DNA of 64,000 nt from SpSt-501 sp037481615 (GCA_037481615.1 JBBFLI010000017.1); one strand, 5' to 3'. Shown: positions 1 through 9,260, numbered from the stretch's first letter. Translations and numbers: made by a program. Notes: generated from the letters alone by a model not told the origin.

Positions 1-122
1 TGCTCGACGGGCGGGTGGTCCTGCGGCCCTTCGTGAAAGAGTTCCCGCTTTCCCGGATCAACGAGATCTTCGAAGACGTGCACGGCCGCCGGATCCGCGA
101 GCGGCCGATCCTGGTTCCCTGA
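1..122 (+). CDS. 3' end of a zinc-type alcohol dehydrogenase, probably 6-hydroxycyclohex-1-ene-1-carbonyl-CoA dehydrogenase (Had/BamQ-like)
   Basis: Only the last 39 codons are in the window (frame begins at base 3, stop TGA at 120-122). The visible residues include FPLSRINEIFEDVH and end in RERPILVP, the usual C-terminal pattern of medium-chain zinc dehydrogenases (SxINxxFxxxH, then a basic stretch and ILxP). Had/BamQ enzymes oxidise the 6-hydroxy intermediate after benzoyl-CoA ring reduction, and the benzoyl-CoA reductase genes in this window favour that assignment. The catalytic part is outside the window, so the family is fairly safe but the substrate is an inference from context. The next gene begins 37 bases downstream on the same strand. 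Confidence 0.55.
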   Translation, partial: LDGRVVLRPFVKEFPLSRINEIFEDVHGRRIRERPILVP

Positions 123-159
123 ACCGGAAACCCCCGACGCGCAGAAAGGACAGGAACGG

Positions 160-2028
160 ATGCACAAACTGCTGACCGACCGGCCCGGGGAGAAGATGCT
201 TCTTCTCGGCAACGAAGCGATCGCCCGCGGGGCGATCGAGGCCGGGGTGGCCTTCGCGAGCACCTACCCCGGGACCCCCTCCTCGGAGATTTCGCTGCAG
301 TTTTTCCAGATCTCCCAGGAAAGCGATCTGCACTTCGAGTACTGCACCAACGAGAAGGTCGCCGTCGAGGTGGCGGCCGCGGCGGCCGCGTGCGGTGTCC
401 GCAGCATGGCGGTCATGAAACACGTGGGGTTGAACGTCGCCGCCGACGCCGTGATGACCCTCGCTTACGTCGGGGTGAAGGGCGGCATGGTCATTCTCAC
501 CGCCGATGACCCGGCGATGTTCTCGAGCCAAAACGAGCAGGACAACCGCTACTACGCCAAGCTCTCGGGGCTGCCCATGCTCGAGCCCTCCTCGGTCGAG
601 GAGGCCCACCGCATGCTCCCCTCCGCCTTCGATCTCTCCGAGGAACTCCAGGAGCCGGTCTTTCTGCGCACCACGACGCGCATCAACCACTCCTCGGGGG
701 TCATCACCCTGGGGGAGATCCGGCCCCGGGTCACCCGCGGGCAGTTCACCAAGGACCCGCTCAGCCTGGTCACGGTCCCCGCCGTCTCGCGCAAGCTCCA
801 CGTGAAGCTCCTCGAGCACATCGCCCGCGCCCAGGCGCTCTCCGAGATCTCGCCCTACAACTTCGTCGAGGGCGGGGGCCCCTGGGGGATCCTGTGCAAC
901 GGGGTGAGCTACAACTACGTCAAGGACGCGGTCGCCGAACTCGGGATCGCCGACCGCGTGCGCATCCTGCGGGTCGGCTTCTCCCACCCCCTCCCCGCAC
1001 GGCGCATCCAGGAGTTCCTGCGCGGCTGCGAAAAGGCGCTTGTCGTCGAGGAGGGCGAGCCCTACCTCGAGGAGGCGGCCAAGGCCCACGCCCAGGAGGC
1101 GGGCCTGGCCCTTCCGATCCGCGGCAAGGCGCCGGAGCTCTTCACCCGGCTCTACGAGCTCGACCCGGCGACCGTCCGGCGCGTCACGGCGCGCTATTTC
1201 GGCGTGCCCGACCGCACCCGGCCCGCGGTCGACGTCTCCGACGTCCCGCCCATCCCGCAGCGGCCGCCGACCCTCTGCGCCGGCTGTTCCCACCGGGCGA
1301 CCTTCTACGAGGTGCGCCAGGCGGCCGAGGAGCTCGGGCTCGAGACCGTCTACCCGACCGACATCGGCTGCTACACGCTCGGGCTGCTCCCCCCCCTCTC
1401 CATGGCCGATTACCTCATCTGCATGGGCTCTTCGACCGGCACTGCAGGCGGCTTCTCCCGGGTAAGCGGCCGCAAGGTCATCTCTTTCATCGGGGACTCG
1501 ACCTTCTTCCACGCCGGCATCCCGGGGCTGATCAACGCCGTCTTCAACAACCACCCCTTCACGCTCGTGATCCTCGACAACGGGACGACGGCGATGACCG
1601 GCCACCAGCCCCACCCGGGCGTGGACATGAAGCAACTCAAGCTCGAAAATTACGGGCGCGTCTCGATCGAGGCCGTGGTGCGCGGCATCGGGGTCCCCCA
1701 CGTCACGGTGATCAAGCCCTACCGCGTGAAGAAGAGCATCGAGCAGATCAAGGAGGCGCTCTCCTTCCCCGGGGTTTCGGTCGTCATCTCGCAGGAGCTC
1801 TGCGTGCTCTACGCGAAGAGCCTGAAATTGCCGCGGGGCAAACCCTTCCGCGTGGGCGAGAAGTGCAAAAACCACCGGGTGTGCATGACGCGGCTCGCCT
1901 GCCCGGCCTTCTACGTCTGGAACGACCGCATCCACATCGACGCGAACCTCTGCACCGGCTGCAGTCTCTGCGCCCAGATCTGTCCCGAGCACGCGATCGT
2001 CCCGGCCCGGGAAACAGCGGAGAAATGA
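160..2028 (+). CDS. iorA: Indolepyruvate (aryl-pyruvate) ferredoxin oxidoreductase, alpha subunit
   Basis: 622 residues, normal length for IorA. With IorB it oxidatively decarboxylates aryl-pyruvates (indole-, phenyl-, hydroxyphenylpyruvate) to aryl-acetyl-CoA with thiamine diphosphate, passing electrons to ferredoxin. The N-terminal pyrimidine-binding domain shows GNEAIARGAIEAG and STYPGTPSSEIS. The thiamine diphosphate domain begins near residue 370 with CAGCSHR, followed by DIGCYTLG and the GDSTFFHAGIPGL / LDNGTTAMTGHQ segments. The C-terminus has a ferredoxin cysteine set (CKNHRVC, then CTGCSLCAQICP). The start is ATG 160 with a GGACAGG-like site upstream. iorB begins three bases after the stop, and a phenylacetate-CoA ligase follows, which fits aryl-acetate metabolism. 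Confidence 0.95.
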   Translation: MHKLLTDRPGEKMLLLGNEAIARGAIEAGVAFASTYPGTPSSEISLQFFQISQESDLHFEYCTNEKVAVEVAAAAAACGVRSMAVMKHVGLNVAADAVMTLAYVGVKGGMVILTADDPAMFSSQNEQDNRYYAKLSGLPMLEPSSVEEAHRMLPSAFDLSEELQEPVFLRTTTRINHSSGVITLGEIRPRVTRGQFTKDPLSLVTVPAVSRKLHVKLLEHIARAQALSEISPYNFVEGGGPWGILCNGVSYNYVKDAVAELGIADRVRILRVGFSHPLPARRIQEFLRGCEKALVVEEGEPYLEEAAKAHAQEAGLALPIRGKAPELFTRLYELDPATVRRVTARYFGVPDRTRPAVDVSDVPPIPQRPPTLCAGCSHRATFYEVRQAAEELGLETVYPTDIGCYTLGLLPPLSMADYLICMGSSTGTAGGFSRVSGRKVISFIGDSTFFHAGIPGLINAVFNNHPFTLVILDNGTTAMTGHQPHPGVDMKQLKLENYGRVSIEAVVRGIGVPHVTVIKPYRVKKSIEQIKEALSFPGVSVVISQELCVLYAKSLKLPRGKPFRVGEKCKNHRVCMTRLACPAFYVWNDRIHIDANLCTGCSLCAQICPEHAIVPARETAEK

Positions 2029-2031
2029 CCC

Positions 2032-2631
2032 ATGAAGACCACGCGCCTCGTCATCGTCGCCGTCGGGGGCCAGGGCAACCTTCTCGCCTCCTCCATCCTC
2101 GCCGAAGCCGCCCTGATCGAGAACGTCCCCATCCGCATGAGCGAAATCCACGGCATGGCCCAGCGCGGCGGGGTCGTCGAGTCGGCGCTCCTCTTCGGGC
2201 CGGGCCGCAGCACGATCATCGCCGACGGCGAGGCCGACATCCTCGTCGGCTTCGAGCCGGCCGAGACCCTGCGCGCGCTCGGCAAGTGCCACCGCGACAG
2301 TACGGTCATCACGAACCTCGCCCCGCTCATGCCCTTCACGGTGAACATCGGCCAGGGGGTCTACCCCGACCTCAAGCGGCTCCAGGAGCTCATCCGCGCG
2401 AAGACCGCGCGACTGATCGCCTTCAACGCGACCGCCCTCGCCCGCGAGGCCGGAAACGTGCTCGCCGTGAACATGGTGCTCCTCGGCTGCCTGGTCGAAA
2501 CGGGCCTGCTTCCGCTCCGGGCCGAATCCGTTCGGGCGGCGATGGAGCGGAAGATCAAGCCCGACTTGCTCGAGGTCAACCGCAGGGCCTTCGCGGCGGG
2601 GGCCGCCGCCGCGCGCCAGAACGCCGCCTGA
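2032..2631 (+). CDS. iorB: Indolepyruvate ferredoxin oxidoreductase, beta subunit
   Basis: 199 residues, the normal size of IorB. It is the gamma-type domain of pyruvate:ferredoxin-oxidoreductase-family enzymes and pairs with IorA. The N-terminal VGGQGNLLASSIL matches the family GGQG motif, and IHGMAQRGGVVES matches the conserved HGMxQRGGxV segment. It starts three bases after iorA ends, so the two subunits are almost certainly co-translated. No odd features. Confidence 0.94.
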   Translation: MKTTRLVIVAVGGQGNLLASSILAEAALIENVPIRMSEIHGMAQRGGVVESALLFGPGRSTIIADGEADILVGFEPAETLRALGKCHRDSTVITNLAPLMPFTVNIGQGVYPDLKRLQELIRAKTARLIAFNATALAREAGNVLAVNMVLLGCLVETGLLPLRAESVRAAMERKIKPDLLEVNRRAFAAGAAAARQNAA

Positions 2632-2723
2632 GCGCAAGCGGCGACGGCCCGGCTGCTTTCAAAATCTTCGCCCCGAGACCCCTACAGCGGGCCCCGGAGG
2701 CCAGGACGGGGAGGAAGACGACC

Positions 2724-4073
2724 ATGGTGCTCAAAGGGCGCAAAGAGGAAAAGAAAAGCGAGCGCAGGTACTGGGACGAAAAGTTCGAGACCCTGCCGCT
2801 GCCGGAACTCCAGAAATTCCAGCTCCGCAAGCTCAAGGAAACCGTCGAATGGGTGTACGAACGGGTTCCCTTCTACCGGCGCAAGCTCGACGAGGCCGGC
2901 GTCGGCCCGAAATCGATCAAGTCGCTCGAGGACATCGCCCGGCTGCCCTTCACGGTGAAAAACGACCTGCGCGACAACTATCCCTTCGGGCTCTGCGCCG
3001 TGCCGCTTCGGGAGGTCGTCCGCGTCCACGCCTCCTCGGGGACGACGGGCAAGCCGATCACCGGCCCATACACCGCCGAGGACCTCGAGCAATGGACCGA
3101 GCTCATGGCGCGAAACCTCTGGGCGGCCGGGGTGCGGCCCGACGACATCGCCCAGAACGCCTACGGCCACGGCCTGTTCACGGGCGGGCTGGGGTTTCAC
3201 CAGGGGTTGACCCGCCTGGGCTGCACGGTCGTGCCGACGAGCTCGGGGTTGACGGAGCGCCAGATCACGATCATGAAGGATTTCGGCGTCACCGCCCTCT
3301 TCTGCACCCCTTCCTACGCGCTCACCATCGCCGAGCGCGCCGCCGAAATGAAGGTCGACATCCGCGCGCTGCCGCTGCGGGTGGGGGTCTTCGGCGCGGA
3401 GCCCTGGTCCACGGCCATGCGCCAGGAGATCGAGGAGCGCATGGGCATCAGGGCCCAGGAGGCCTACGGCCTGACCGAGCTGTGCGGGCCGGGGGTCGGC
3501 TTCGACTGCGAGGTGCAGGACGGCATCCACATCAACGAGGATCATTTCATCGCCGAGATCGTCGACCCGCAGACGCTCGAGCCCCTGCCGCTCGGCGAAA
3601 AGGGGGAACTCGTCTTCACCTCGCTCCAGCGGCGCGCCATGCCGATGATCCGCTACCGCACCAAGGACATCACCCGCCTGCGCCGCGAGAAGTGCGCCTG
3701 CGGCCGCACCTTCGTCAAGATGGACAAGATCTACGGCCGCTCCGACGACATGCTGATCATCAGCGGGGTGAACGTCTTCCCCTCGCAGATCGAGTCGCTG
3801 CTCCTCGAGATCCCCGAGGTCGAGCCCCAGTACCGCCTCGTCGTGCGCAAAAAAGGCTACCTCGACCAGCTCATCGTGCAGGTGGAAGGCCGCAAGGACA
3901 TCTACGAGGCCGGCCCCGAAAAGCGCCTGGAGATCGCCGCCAAGGTCATGGCCCACATCCGCGGCATGATGGGCATCGGGGTCGACGTCGAGATCGTCGA
4001 GCCCAAATTCATCGCCCGCAGCGAGGGCAAGGCGCTGCGGGTCGTGGACGAGCGGCCCCGGCAGTTCCGTTGA
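2724..4073 (+). CDS. paaK: Phenylacetate-CoA ligase (AMP-forming)
   Basis: 449 residues. Forms an aryl-acetyl-CoA from the free acid, ATP and CoA. The acyl-adenylate P-loop reads ASSGTTGKPITGPYT near residue 105; AYGLTEL and the later YRTKDITR hinge segment are typical of PaaK, and a cysteine-containing CACGRTF lies in the C-terminal part. The reading frame is open far upstream, but homology begins at MVLKGRKEEKK, so ATG 2724 is chosen; GGGGAGGAAGACG just upstream can serve as ribosome-binding site. Pairing with iorAB is common in anaerobes: the oxidoreductase makes aryl-acetyl-CoA and the ligase recaptures free aryl-acetate. The exact aryl-acetate cannot be told from sequence. Confidence 0.93.
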   Translation: MVLKGRKEEKKSERRYWDEKFETLPLPELQKFQLRKLKETVEWVYERVPFYRRKLDEAGVGPKSIKSLEDIARLPFTVKNDLRDNYPFGLCAVPLREVVRVHASSGTTGKPITGPYTAEDLEQWTELMARNLWAAGVRPDDIAQNAYGHGLFTGGLGFHQGLTRLGCTVVPTSSGLTERQITIMKDFGVTALFCTPSYALTIAERAAEMKVDIRALPLRVGVFGAEPWSTAMRQEIEERMGIRAQEAYGLTELCGPGVGFDCEVQDGIHINEDHFIAEIVDPQTLEPLPLGEKGELVFTSLQRRAMPMIRYRTKDITRLRREKCACGRTFVKMDKIYGRSDDMLIISGVNVFPSQIESLLLEIPEVEPQYRLVVRKKGYLDQLIVQVEGRKDIYEAGPEKRLEIAAKVMAHIRGMMGIGVDVEIVEPKFIARSEGKALRVVDERPRQFR

Positions 4074-4103
4074 GCCCGGGACGCCCCGCCCCCGGAGGTT
4101 GCC

Positions 4104-5069
4104 ATGAGCGATCCCTCCTCCTTCCGCCCGCGCCGCTTCGCCGTCGTGGGTGCAGGACCGGTCGGCTGCATCGTGGCCGCCTTTCTCGCCCGCGGCGGAC
4201 ACGAGGTGACCCTGTGCGACGTCGTGCCGGAGCTCCTCGCCCCGGCCCTCGACCCCGGGATCGTCCTCGAGGGGGCCGAGTCTTTCCGCCAGGCGGTCAC
4301 CCGGACCTGCCCGGTGGTCGACGATCTCGCCCCCTGGGACCCCGAGGTCATCTTCATCACCGTCAAGGCGAACGCCCTGCCGCTCATCGCCTCGGCGCTC
4401 GAGGGGTTTCTCGGCCCCGAGCGTTACGTCGTGAGCTGGCAGAACGGGATCGACACGGAGCGCGAGCTCGCCCGCACGCTCGGCCGCGCGCGGGTGATGC
4501 GCGCGGTCGTCAACTACGGCTGCGGGCTCGTCGCCCCCGGCCGCGTGCGCATCCCCTTCCACCACCCGCCGCATTTCGTCCAGGAACTCGACCCGGCGGG
4601 GCGGGGGGCGGCGCTCGCCGTGGCCGAAGCGCTCACCGCTTGCGGGCTGGAAACCCGGCACACGGACCAGATCGTCTCCATGGTCTGGCGCAAGACGGTC
4701 ATGAACGCCTCGATGAACCCGGTGTGCGCCTTGACGCGCCTGACGATGGCGCGCGCGATGAACGACCCCATCGTCTTCGCCATCGTCCAGGCGCTCGTCC
4801 AGGAATGCATCCGCATCGCCCGGGCGAACGAGATCCTGCTCGGCTGGGAGTACTTCGAGGAGGCGATGGCCTACATGCGCGGGGCGGGCGACCACAAGCC
4901 CTCGATGCTGATGGACATCGAAGCCGGCCGGCGCACCGAGATCGACTACATCAACGGGAAGTTCATCGAGTACGCCGAGCGCGCCGGCCTCGACGCCCCG
5001 TTCAACCGGGTGATGCGCGCCCTGGTCAAGGGGCTCGAATCCGGCCTCGAACGCCGGGGCGGGGCCTGA
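4104..5069 (+). CDS. Ketopantoate reductase (PanE/ApbA) family oxidoreductase, probably a 2-oxoacid reductase
   Basis: 321 residues. The NAD(P)-binding site GAGPVGCIVAAFLARGG is near residue 17. The C-terminal domain keeps the PanE pattern: VWRKTVMNASMNP (catalytic Lys and Asn) and PSMLMDIEAGRRTEID (Asp, Glu). The family reduces 2-oxoacids, classically ketopantoate. The gene lies inside an aryl-acid/acyl-CoA operon directly before a 2-hydroxyacyl-CoA dehydratase activator, not with other panto­thenate genes, so reduction of an aryl-pyruvate or similar 2-oxoacid to the 2-hydroxyacid is a reasonable inference. True PanE activity is the alternative. Confidence 0.8.
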   Translation: MSDPSSFRPRRFAVVGAGPVGCIVAAFLARGGHEVTLCDVVPELLAPALDPGIVLEGAESFRQAVTRTCPVVDDLAPWDPEVIFITVKANALPLIASALEGFLGPERYVVSWQNGIDTERELARTLGRARVMRAVVNYGCGLVAPGRVRIPFHHPPHFVQELDPAGRGAALAVAEALTACGLETRHTDQIVSMVWRKTVMNASMNPVCALTRLTMARAMNDPIVFAIVQALVQECIRIARANEILLGWEYFEEAMAYMRGAGDHKPSMLMDIEAGRRTEIDYINGKFIEYAERAGLDAPFNRVMRALVKGLESGLERRGGA

Positions 5070-5079
5070 TCGGCGGCCG

Positions 5080-5877
5080 ATGGACACCTTGAGCGAAGGG
5101 GCGCTCTATGTCGGATGCGACGTCGGCTCCTCGCGCACGAAGGTCGCGGTGATCGACGCCGAGGGCCGGCTGCGGGGTCTCGCCGTGCGCAAGTCGGGCA
5201 CCGACTTCACGGCGACCGCCGACGGCTGCCTCGCCGAGGCGCTCGCCATGGCCAGCGGCGAGCCGGCGCGGATCGCGCGCGCCGTCTCCACGGGCTACGG
5301 CCGCATGAACGTCCGCTACGCCCACGACCAGCGCACCGAGATCGGCTGCCATGCGGGGGGGTGCTACCACGCCTTTCCGCGGGCGATCACGGTGATCGAC
5401 ATCGGCGGCCAGGACAACAAGGTGATCAAGCTCGACGCCGCCGGCCGGCGCACGGGGTTCAAGATGAACCGCAAGTGCGCCGCGGGCACGGGCGCCTTCC
5501 TCGAGGAGATGGCCGCCCGCCTCGACATCCCGCTCGAGCGCATGAACGCCATGGCCGAGCGCTCGACGGACATGGTGCGCCTGGGGAGCTTCTGCACCGT
5601 CTTCTCGGCGACCGAGGTCCTCGAGCACATCCGCCACGGCAAGAAGATCGAGGACATCGTCAAGGGCGTCTTCTACAGCATGATCAAGCGCATCGTGGAG
5701 ATGGATTCGCTGACCGCCGAGGTCGTGATGACCGGGGGGGTCGTCGCCCACAACCCCTATCTCGTGCGCATGATGGAGGAGCTGATCGGCCGCCCCGTCC
5801 TCGTCCCCCCCCACCCCCAGTTCACCGGCGCGATCGGGGCCGCCCTCTACGCCCGGAGCGGATCCCGCGAAGCGTAA
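5080..5877 (+). CDS. 2-hydroxyacyl-CoA dehydratase activator / benzoyl-CoA reductase ATPase-subunit family (BcrA/BadF/HgdC)
   Basis: 265 residues, the size of HgdC-type activators. ASKHA-fold ATPase: phosphate-1 CDVGSSRTKVAVID near residue 13, phosphate-2 DIGGQDNKVIKL near 107, adenosine motif TGGVVAHN near 224. Cys133 (NRKCAAGTGAF) and Cys172 (GSFCTVFSATEV) are the two cysteines that bridge a [4Fe-4S] cluster across the homodimer. The family fires single low-potential electrons into a dehydratase or reductase at the cost of ATP. The partner is almost surely the next gene, 37 bases downstream. The ATG at 5080 has only a weak Shine-Dalgarno sequence; TTG 5089 is an alternative. Confidence 0.9.
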   Translation: MDTLSEGALYVGCDVGSSRTKVAVIDAEGRLRGLAVRKSGTDFTATADGCLAEALAMASGEPARIARAVSTGYGRMNVRYAHDQRTEIGCHAGGCYHAFPRAITVIDIGGQDNKVIKLDAAGRRTGFKMNRKCAAGTGAFLEEMAARLDIPLERMNAMAERSTDMVRLGSFCTVFSATEVLEHIRHGKKIEDIVKGVFYSMIKRIVEMDSLTAEVVMTGGVVAHNPYLVRMMEELIGRPVLVPPHPQFTGAIGAALYARSGSREA

Positions 5878-5914
5878 CCCTTCAACCCTTGGATTTCATG
5901 GAGGCCCTGCTGTC

Positions 5915-7162
5915 ATGAGCGAAGAGAAAAAAGCCCCCCGCAAGAAACTCGCCGCCGCCGCGGACATCAACCAGTTCATGCGCGACTACTACCTCGAGCT
6001 CGACGCCGCCGCGCGCGCGGGCTCCCCCAAGATCGCCTGGTGCACGAGCGTCGGCCCGGCGGAAATCCTGCGCGCCCTGGGATTCCTGGTCTACTTCCCC
6101 GAGACCCACTCCGCCATGCTGGGGGCGACCCGCATGGCGACCGACCTCATTCCCGAGGCGAACGCCATCGGTTACTCGCCCGACATCTGCTCCTACCTCA
6201 CCGCGGACGTCGGCGCCTTCCTGCGCGGGGTGACCCCGCTGCAGAAGGCCTTCGGCATCCAGAGCATCCCCCGGCCGGATGTGCTCGTCTACAACACGAA
6301 CCAGTGCCGCGACGTGCAGGACTGGTTCGTCTGGTACGGCGGGAAGTTCAACGCGCCGGTGCTCGGCGTGCACACCTACCGCGGGGTGGACGAGGTGACC
6401 GACCGGCACATCATTTCCATCGCCAAGCAGCTCGAGGCCCTGATCCCGCCGCTCGAAAAGGTCGCCGGCCGGCGCTTCGAGATGGAAGACCTGCGCCGCG
6501 CGGTCGACCTCTCCCGGCAGTGCTCCGAGCTCTGGAAGCAGATCCTCGACACGGCGGCCGCCCGGCCCTCGCCGATCACCTTCTTCGACGGCACGACCCT
6601 GATGGGCCCCGCCGTCGTCGGCCGCGGCACGCCCCGGGCGGTCGAGGTGTACCGCAAGCTCCTCGCCGAGCTCGAGGAGCGCATCCGCCGCGGCGAGGGG
6701 GCGATCGACGACGAGCGCTTCCGGATCTACTGGGACGGCATGCCGGTCTGGGGCCGGCTGAGCGCCCACGCCCAGCTCTTCGCCTCGCTCCGGGCGAACG
6801 TCCTCGCCTCGACCTACTGCAACAGCTGGATCTTCTCCGCCCTCGACCCGAACGACCCCATCAACAGCATGGCGCGGGCCTACACCGAGCTCTTCATCGT
6901 CCGCTCGGACGAGGCGAAGGAAGACTACATCCGCCGCATGCTCTCCTTCTTCCAGGTGGACGGCATCATCTACCACGACGCCAAGACCTGCCCGAACAAC
7001 TCGAACTGCCGCTATGGCATGCCGCAGCGGCTGGAGAAGGAGACGGGCATCCCCAGCCTGATCATCAACGGAGACCTGAACGACCTGCGGCTGATCTCCG
7101 ACGAGCAGACCAAGACCAACGTCGAGGCGTTCATCGAGCAGCTCGAAGAACGCCGCCGATAA
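5915..7162 (+). CDS. 2-hydroxyacyl-CoA dehydratase subunit D family protein (HgdB/BcrC/BadD family), single copy
   Basis: 415 residues. Belongs to the family holding the [4Fe-4S] subunits of 2-hydroxyacyl-CoA dehydratases and class I benzoyl-CoA reductases. Cys43 (AWCTSVGPAE), Cys92 (GYSPDICSYLTADVG), Cys131 (NTNQCRD) and Cys359/Cys365 (KTCPNNSNC) are candidate ligands; the end has the typical GIPSLIINGDLNDLRL segment. Known enzymes use two paralogous subunits, but only one gene is present here, next to its activator. Either the second subunit is elsewhere or the protein works as a homodimer. It lacks the extra cysteine pattern I associate with YjiM-type double-cubane proteins. Likely role (inference): dehydration of an aryl-lactyl-CoA. 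Confidence 0.85.
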   Translation: MSEEKKAPRKKLAAAADINQFMRDYYLELDAAARAGSPKIAWCTSVGPAEILRALGFLVYFPETHSAMLGATRMATDLIPEANAIGYSPDICSYLTADVGAFLRGVTPLQKAFGIQSIPRPDVLVYNTNQCRDVQDWFVWYGGKFNAPVLGVHTYRGVDEVTDRHIISIAKQLEALIPPLEKVAGRRFEMEDLRRAVDLSRQCSELWKQILDTAAARPSPITFFDGTTLMGPAVVGRGTPRAVEVYRKLLAELEERIRRGEGAIDDERFRIYWDGMPVWGRLSAHAQLFASLRANVLASTYCNSWIFSALDPNDPINSMARAYTELFIVRSDEAKEDYIRRMLSFFQVDGIIYHDAKTCPNNSNCRYGMPQRLEKETGIPSLIINGDLNDLRLISDEQTKTNVEAFIEQLEERRR

Positions 7163-7178
7163 CCCGGAGGAGGACGCC

Positions 7179-9260
7179 ATGTTGGACTCGCTGTTCCGGC
7201 CCCGCTCGGTCGCCGTCATCGGCGCCTCGACCAAGGAACTCTCCATCGGCAACCGCGTGATCAAGAACTTGATCGATTTCGGCTTCACGGGTTCGATCTA
7301 CCCGATCAACCCCAACGCCGACGAGATCCGCGGCCTGAAAGCCTACAAATCGATCCTCGACTGCCCCGACGGGATCGACGTCGTCCACATGGTCATCCCG
7401 GCGAAGTTCGTCCCCCAGGCGGTCGACGATTGCGGGAAGAAGGGGGTCAAGCACATCATCATCAACTCGGGGGGCTTCGCCGAGACCGGCCCCGAGGGGG
7501 AGGCGATCCAGAAGGACTTTCTCGAGCGCGCGCGCCGCCACGGGATCCGCATTTTCGGCCCGAACTGCCAGGGGGTCATCAACACCGACCCGGCGATCCG
7601 CGCCTACTGCAATTTCACCTTCACGCGGCCCGAGCCCGGCTTCATCTCCATCGTCGCCCTGAGCGGCGGCGTCGCCGAGGTCATTCACCAGGCCTTCGCC
7701 CAGATGGGCGTCGGAACGCGCATCTACGCCTCGAACGGCAATGCGGTCGACGTGACCATCCCCGAGATCCTCGATTACCTCGGCCGCGACGAGGGGACCC
7801 GCGTGATCGTGACCTATGTCGAGGGGCTGCGCGACCCGGCGAACTTCCTCAAGGTCGCCAGCGAGGTCGCCGCCCGCAAGCCGATCCTTGCGATGAAGGC
7901 CGGCCGCACGAAGGAGGGCGCCCGCGCCGCAGCCTCGCACACCGGGGGCCTCGCCAAGGAGGACATCGCCACCGACCTGATCTTCGAGAAAGCGGGCATC
8001 CTCTCCTTCCGCGACGAGGGGCACCTGATCCAGGCCGCCGTCGCCTTCGCCACCCAGCCGGTCCCCCGCGGCAACCGCATCGGCATCATCACGAACACCG
8101 GCGGCCCGGCGGTGATCGCCACCGATGTCCTCGTCGCCTCCGGCTGCACGCTGCCGCCGCTCTCCGCGGCGACGCACGAGCGGCTGAAAGGGGCGCTCTA
8201 CGCCGAGGCCTCGGTCGGAAACCCGGTCGACGTCCTGGCCACGGGAACCGCCCAGCACTACCGGGCCTGCCTCGATGCGATGATGGAGGACGAGGGCTTC
8301 GACGGCGTCTTCGTGAACTTCGTCACCCCCTTCTTCGTCGACAACGAGGCGATCGCGCGCGAGATCGTGGCCGTGAACCGCGAGCGCCGCAAGCCGATCG
8401 TCTGCAACCTCATGACCGACCCGAAGCAGTGGGCCGAGGTGGTCCGCATCCTGCGCGAGGGGGAAGTGCCCTGCTTTCCGCTCCCCGGCGAGGCGGCCCG
8501 CGCCATGGCCGCCCTCGTCCGCTACCGCGCCCTGCGCGACCGCAAACCGCGCACGCTGCGCTCTTTTCCGGAGCTGAAACGGGACCGCGCCGCGCGGATC
8601 CTCGAGAAGGCCCGCACGGCGGGCCGCAACCGCCTCTGCGCCGAGGAGTCCTACCGGCTGCTCGAGGCCTACCGCATCCCCGTTCCCCGCTGGAAGGCGG
8701 TGGAAACCCCCGAGGAGGCGGCCGAGGCGGCGGCGGCGATCGGTTTTCCGGTCGTGCTCAAGGCCGACGCCTCCCAGCTCCTGCACAAGTCCGACCGCGG
8801 CGGGGTGGCGCTCGATCTCGGAAGCGCATCCGCGGTGAAACGCGCCGCCCAGCAGATGAAGAAGCAGTTCGACGCCCCGGACCTGCGCTTGCTCGTGCAG
8901 AAGTTCCTCCCCGGCGGGCTCGAGCTGATCCTCGGGGCGAAAGCCGAGGAGGGCCTCGGCCATGCCGTGGTCTTCGGCCTGGGGGGGGTGCTGGTCGAGG
9001 TGTTGAAAGACGTCGTCTTCGCCCTGACACCGGTGAGCACGGCCGAGGCGCAGGAGATGCTCGGGGCCATCCGGGCGAAGGCCCTGCTCGACGGGGTGCG
9101 CGGTCGGCCCGGCGTCGACCGCGGGGCCCTGGTCGAGATGATCGAAAAGCTCTCGCAACTGCTGGTCGATCACCCGGAAATCGAGGAGATGGACCTCAAC
9201 CCGGTGCTCGCCTTCCCCGACCGGGCGGTCGCGGCCGATGTCCGCATTTCCCTTCGCTGA
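7179..9260 (+). CDS. Acetate/acyl-CoA ligase (ADP-forming), fused alpha-beta
   Basis: 693 residues, the length of fused ADP-forming acyl-CoA synthetases. It interconverts acyl-CoA + ADP + Pi and acid + ATP + CoA. Order: CoA-binding domain (FRPRSVAVIGASTKE at the start), succinyl-CoA-ligase-like domains with AASHTGGLA, then a C-terminal ATP-grasp beta part (FPVVLKADASQLLHKSDRGG near residue 525; EEMDLNPVLAF near the end). ATG 7179 has a GGAGGAGG ribosome-binding site. In this operon it is well placed to recover ATP from aryl-acetyl-CoA made by IorAB. Confidence 0.93.
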   Translation: MLDSLFRPRSVAVIGASTKELSIGNRVIKNLIDFGFTGSIYPINPNADEIRGLKAYKSILDCPDGIDVVHMVIPAKFVPQAVDDCGKKGVKHIIINSGGFAETGPEGEAIQKDFLERARRHGIRIFGPNCQGVINTDPAIRAYCNFTFTRPEPGFISIVALSGGVAEVIHQAFAQMGVGTRIYASNGNAVDVTIPEILDYLGRDEGTRVIVTYVEGLRDPANFLKVASEVAARKPILAMKAGRTKEGARAAASHTGGLAKEDIATDLIFEKAGILSFRDEGHLIQAAVAFATQPVPRGNRIGIITNTGGPAVIATDVLVASGCTLPPLSAATHERLKGALYAEASVGNPVDVLATGTAQHYRACLDAMMEDEGFDGVFVNFVTPFFVDNEAIAREIVAVNRERRKPIVCNLMTDPKQWAEVVRILREGEVPCFPLPGEAARAMAALVRYRALRDRKPRTLRSFPELKRDRAARILEKARTAGRNRLCAEESYRLLEAYRIPVPRWKAVETPEEAAEAAAAIGFPVVLKADASQLLHKSDRGGVALDLGSASAVKRAAQQMKKQFDAPDLRLLVQKFLPGGLELILGAKAEEGLGHAVVFGLGGVLVEVLKDVVFALTPVSTAEAQEMLGAIRAKALLDGVRGRPGVDRGALVEMIEKLSQLLVDHPEIEEMDLNPVLAFPDRAVAADVRISLR

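Noticed and set aside
58..5087. Very long open frames on the opposite strand of iorAB, paaK and the PanE-like gene
   Set aside because: They are Arg/Gly/Asp-rich shadows of GC-rich genes without family motifs; the same holds for long antisense frames over most other genes, including the ribosomal operon.
5915..7162. Double-cubane cluster protein (YjiM type)
   Set aside because: Size and activator pairing fit, but the CPFxK...CPYF-like stretch I associate with that group is absent.
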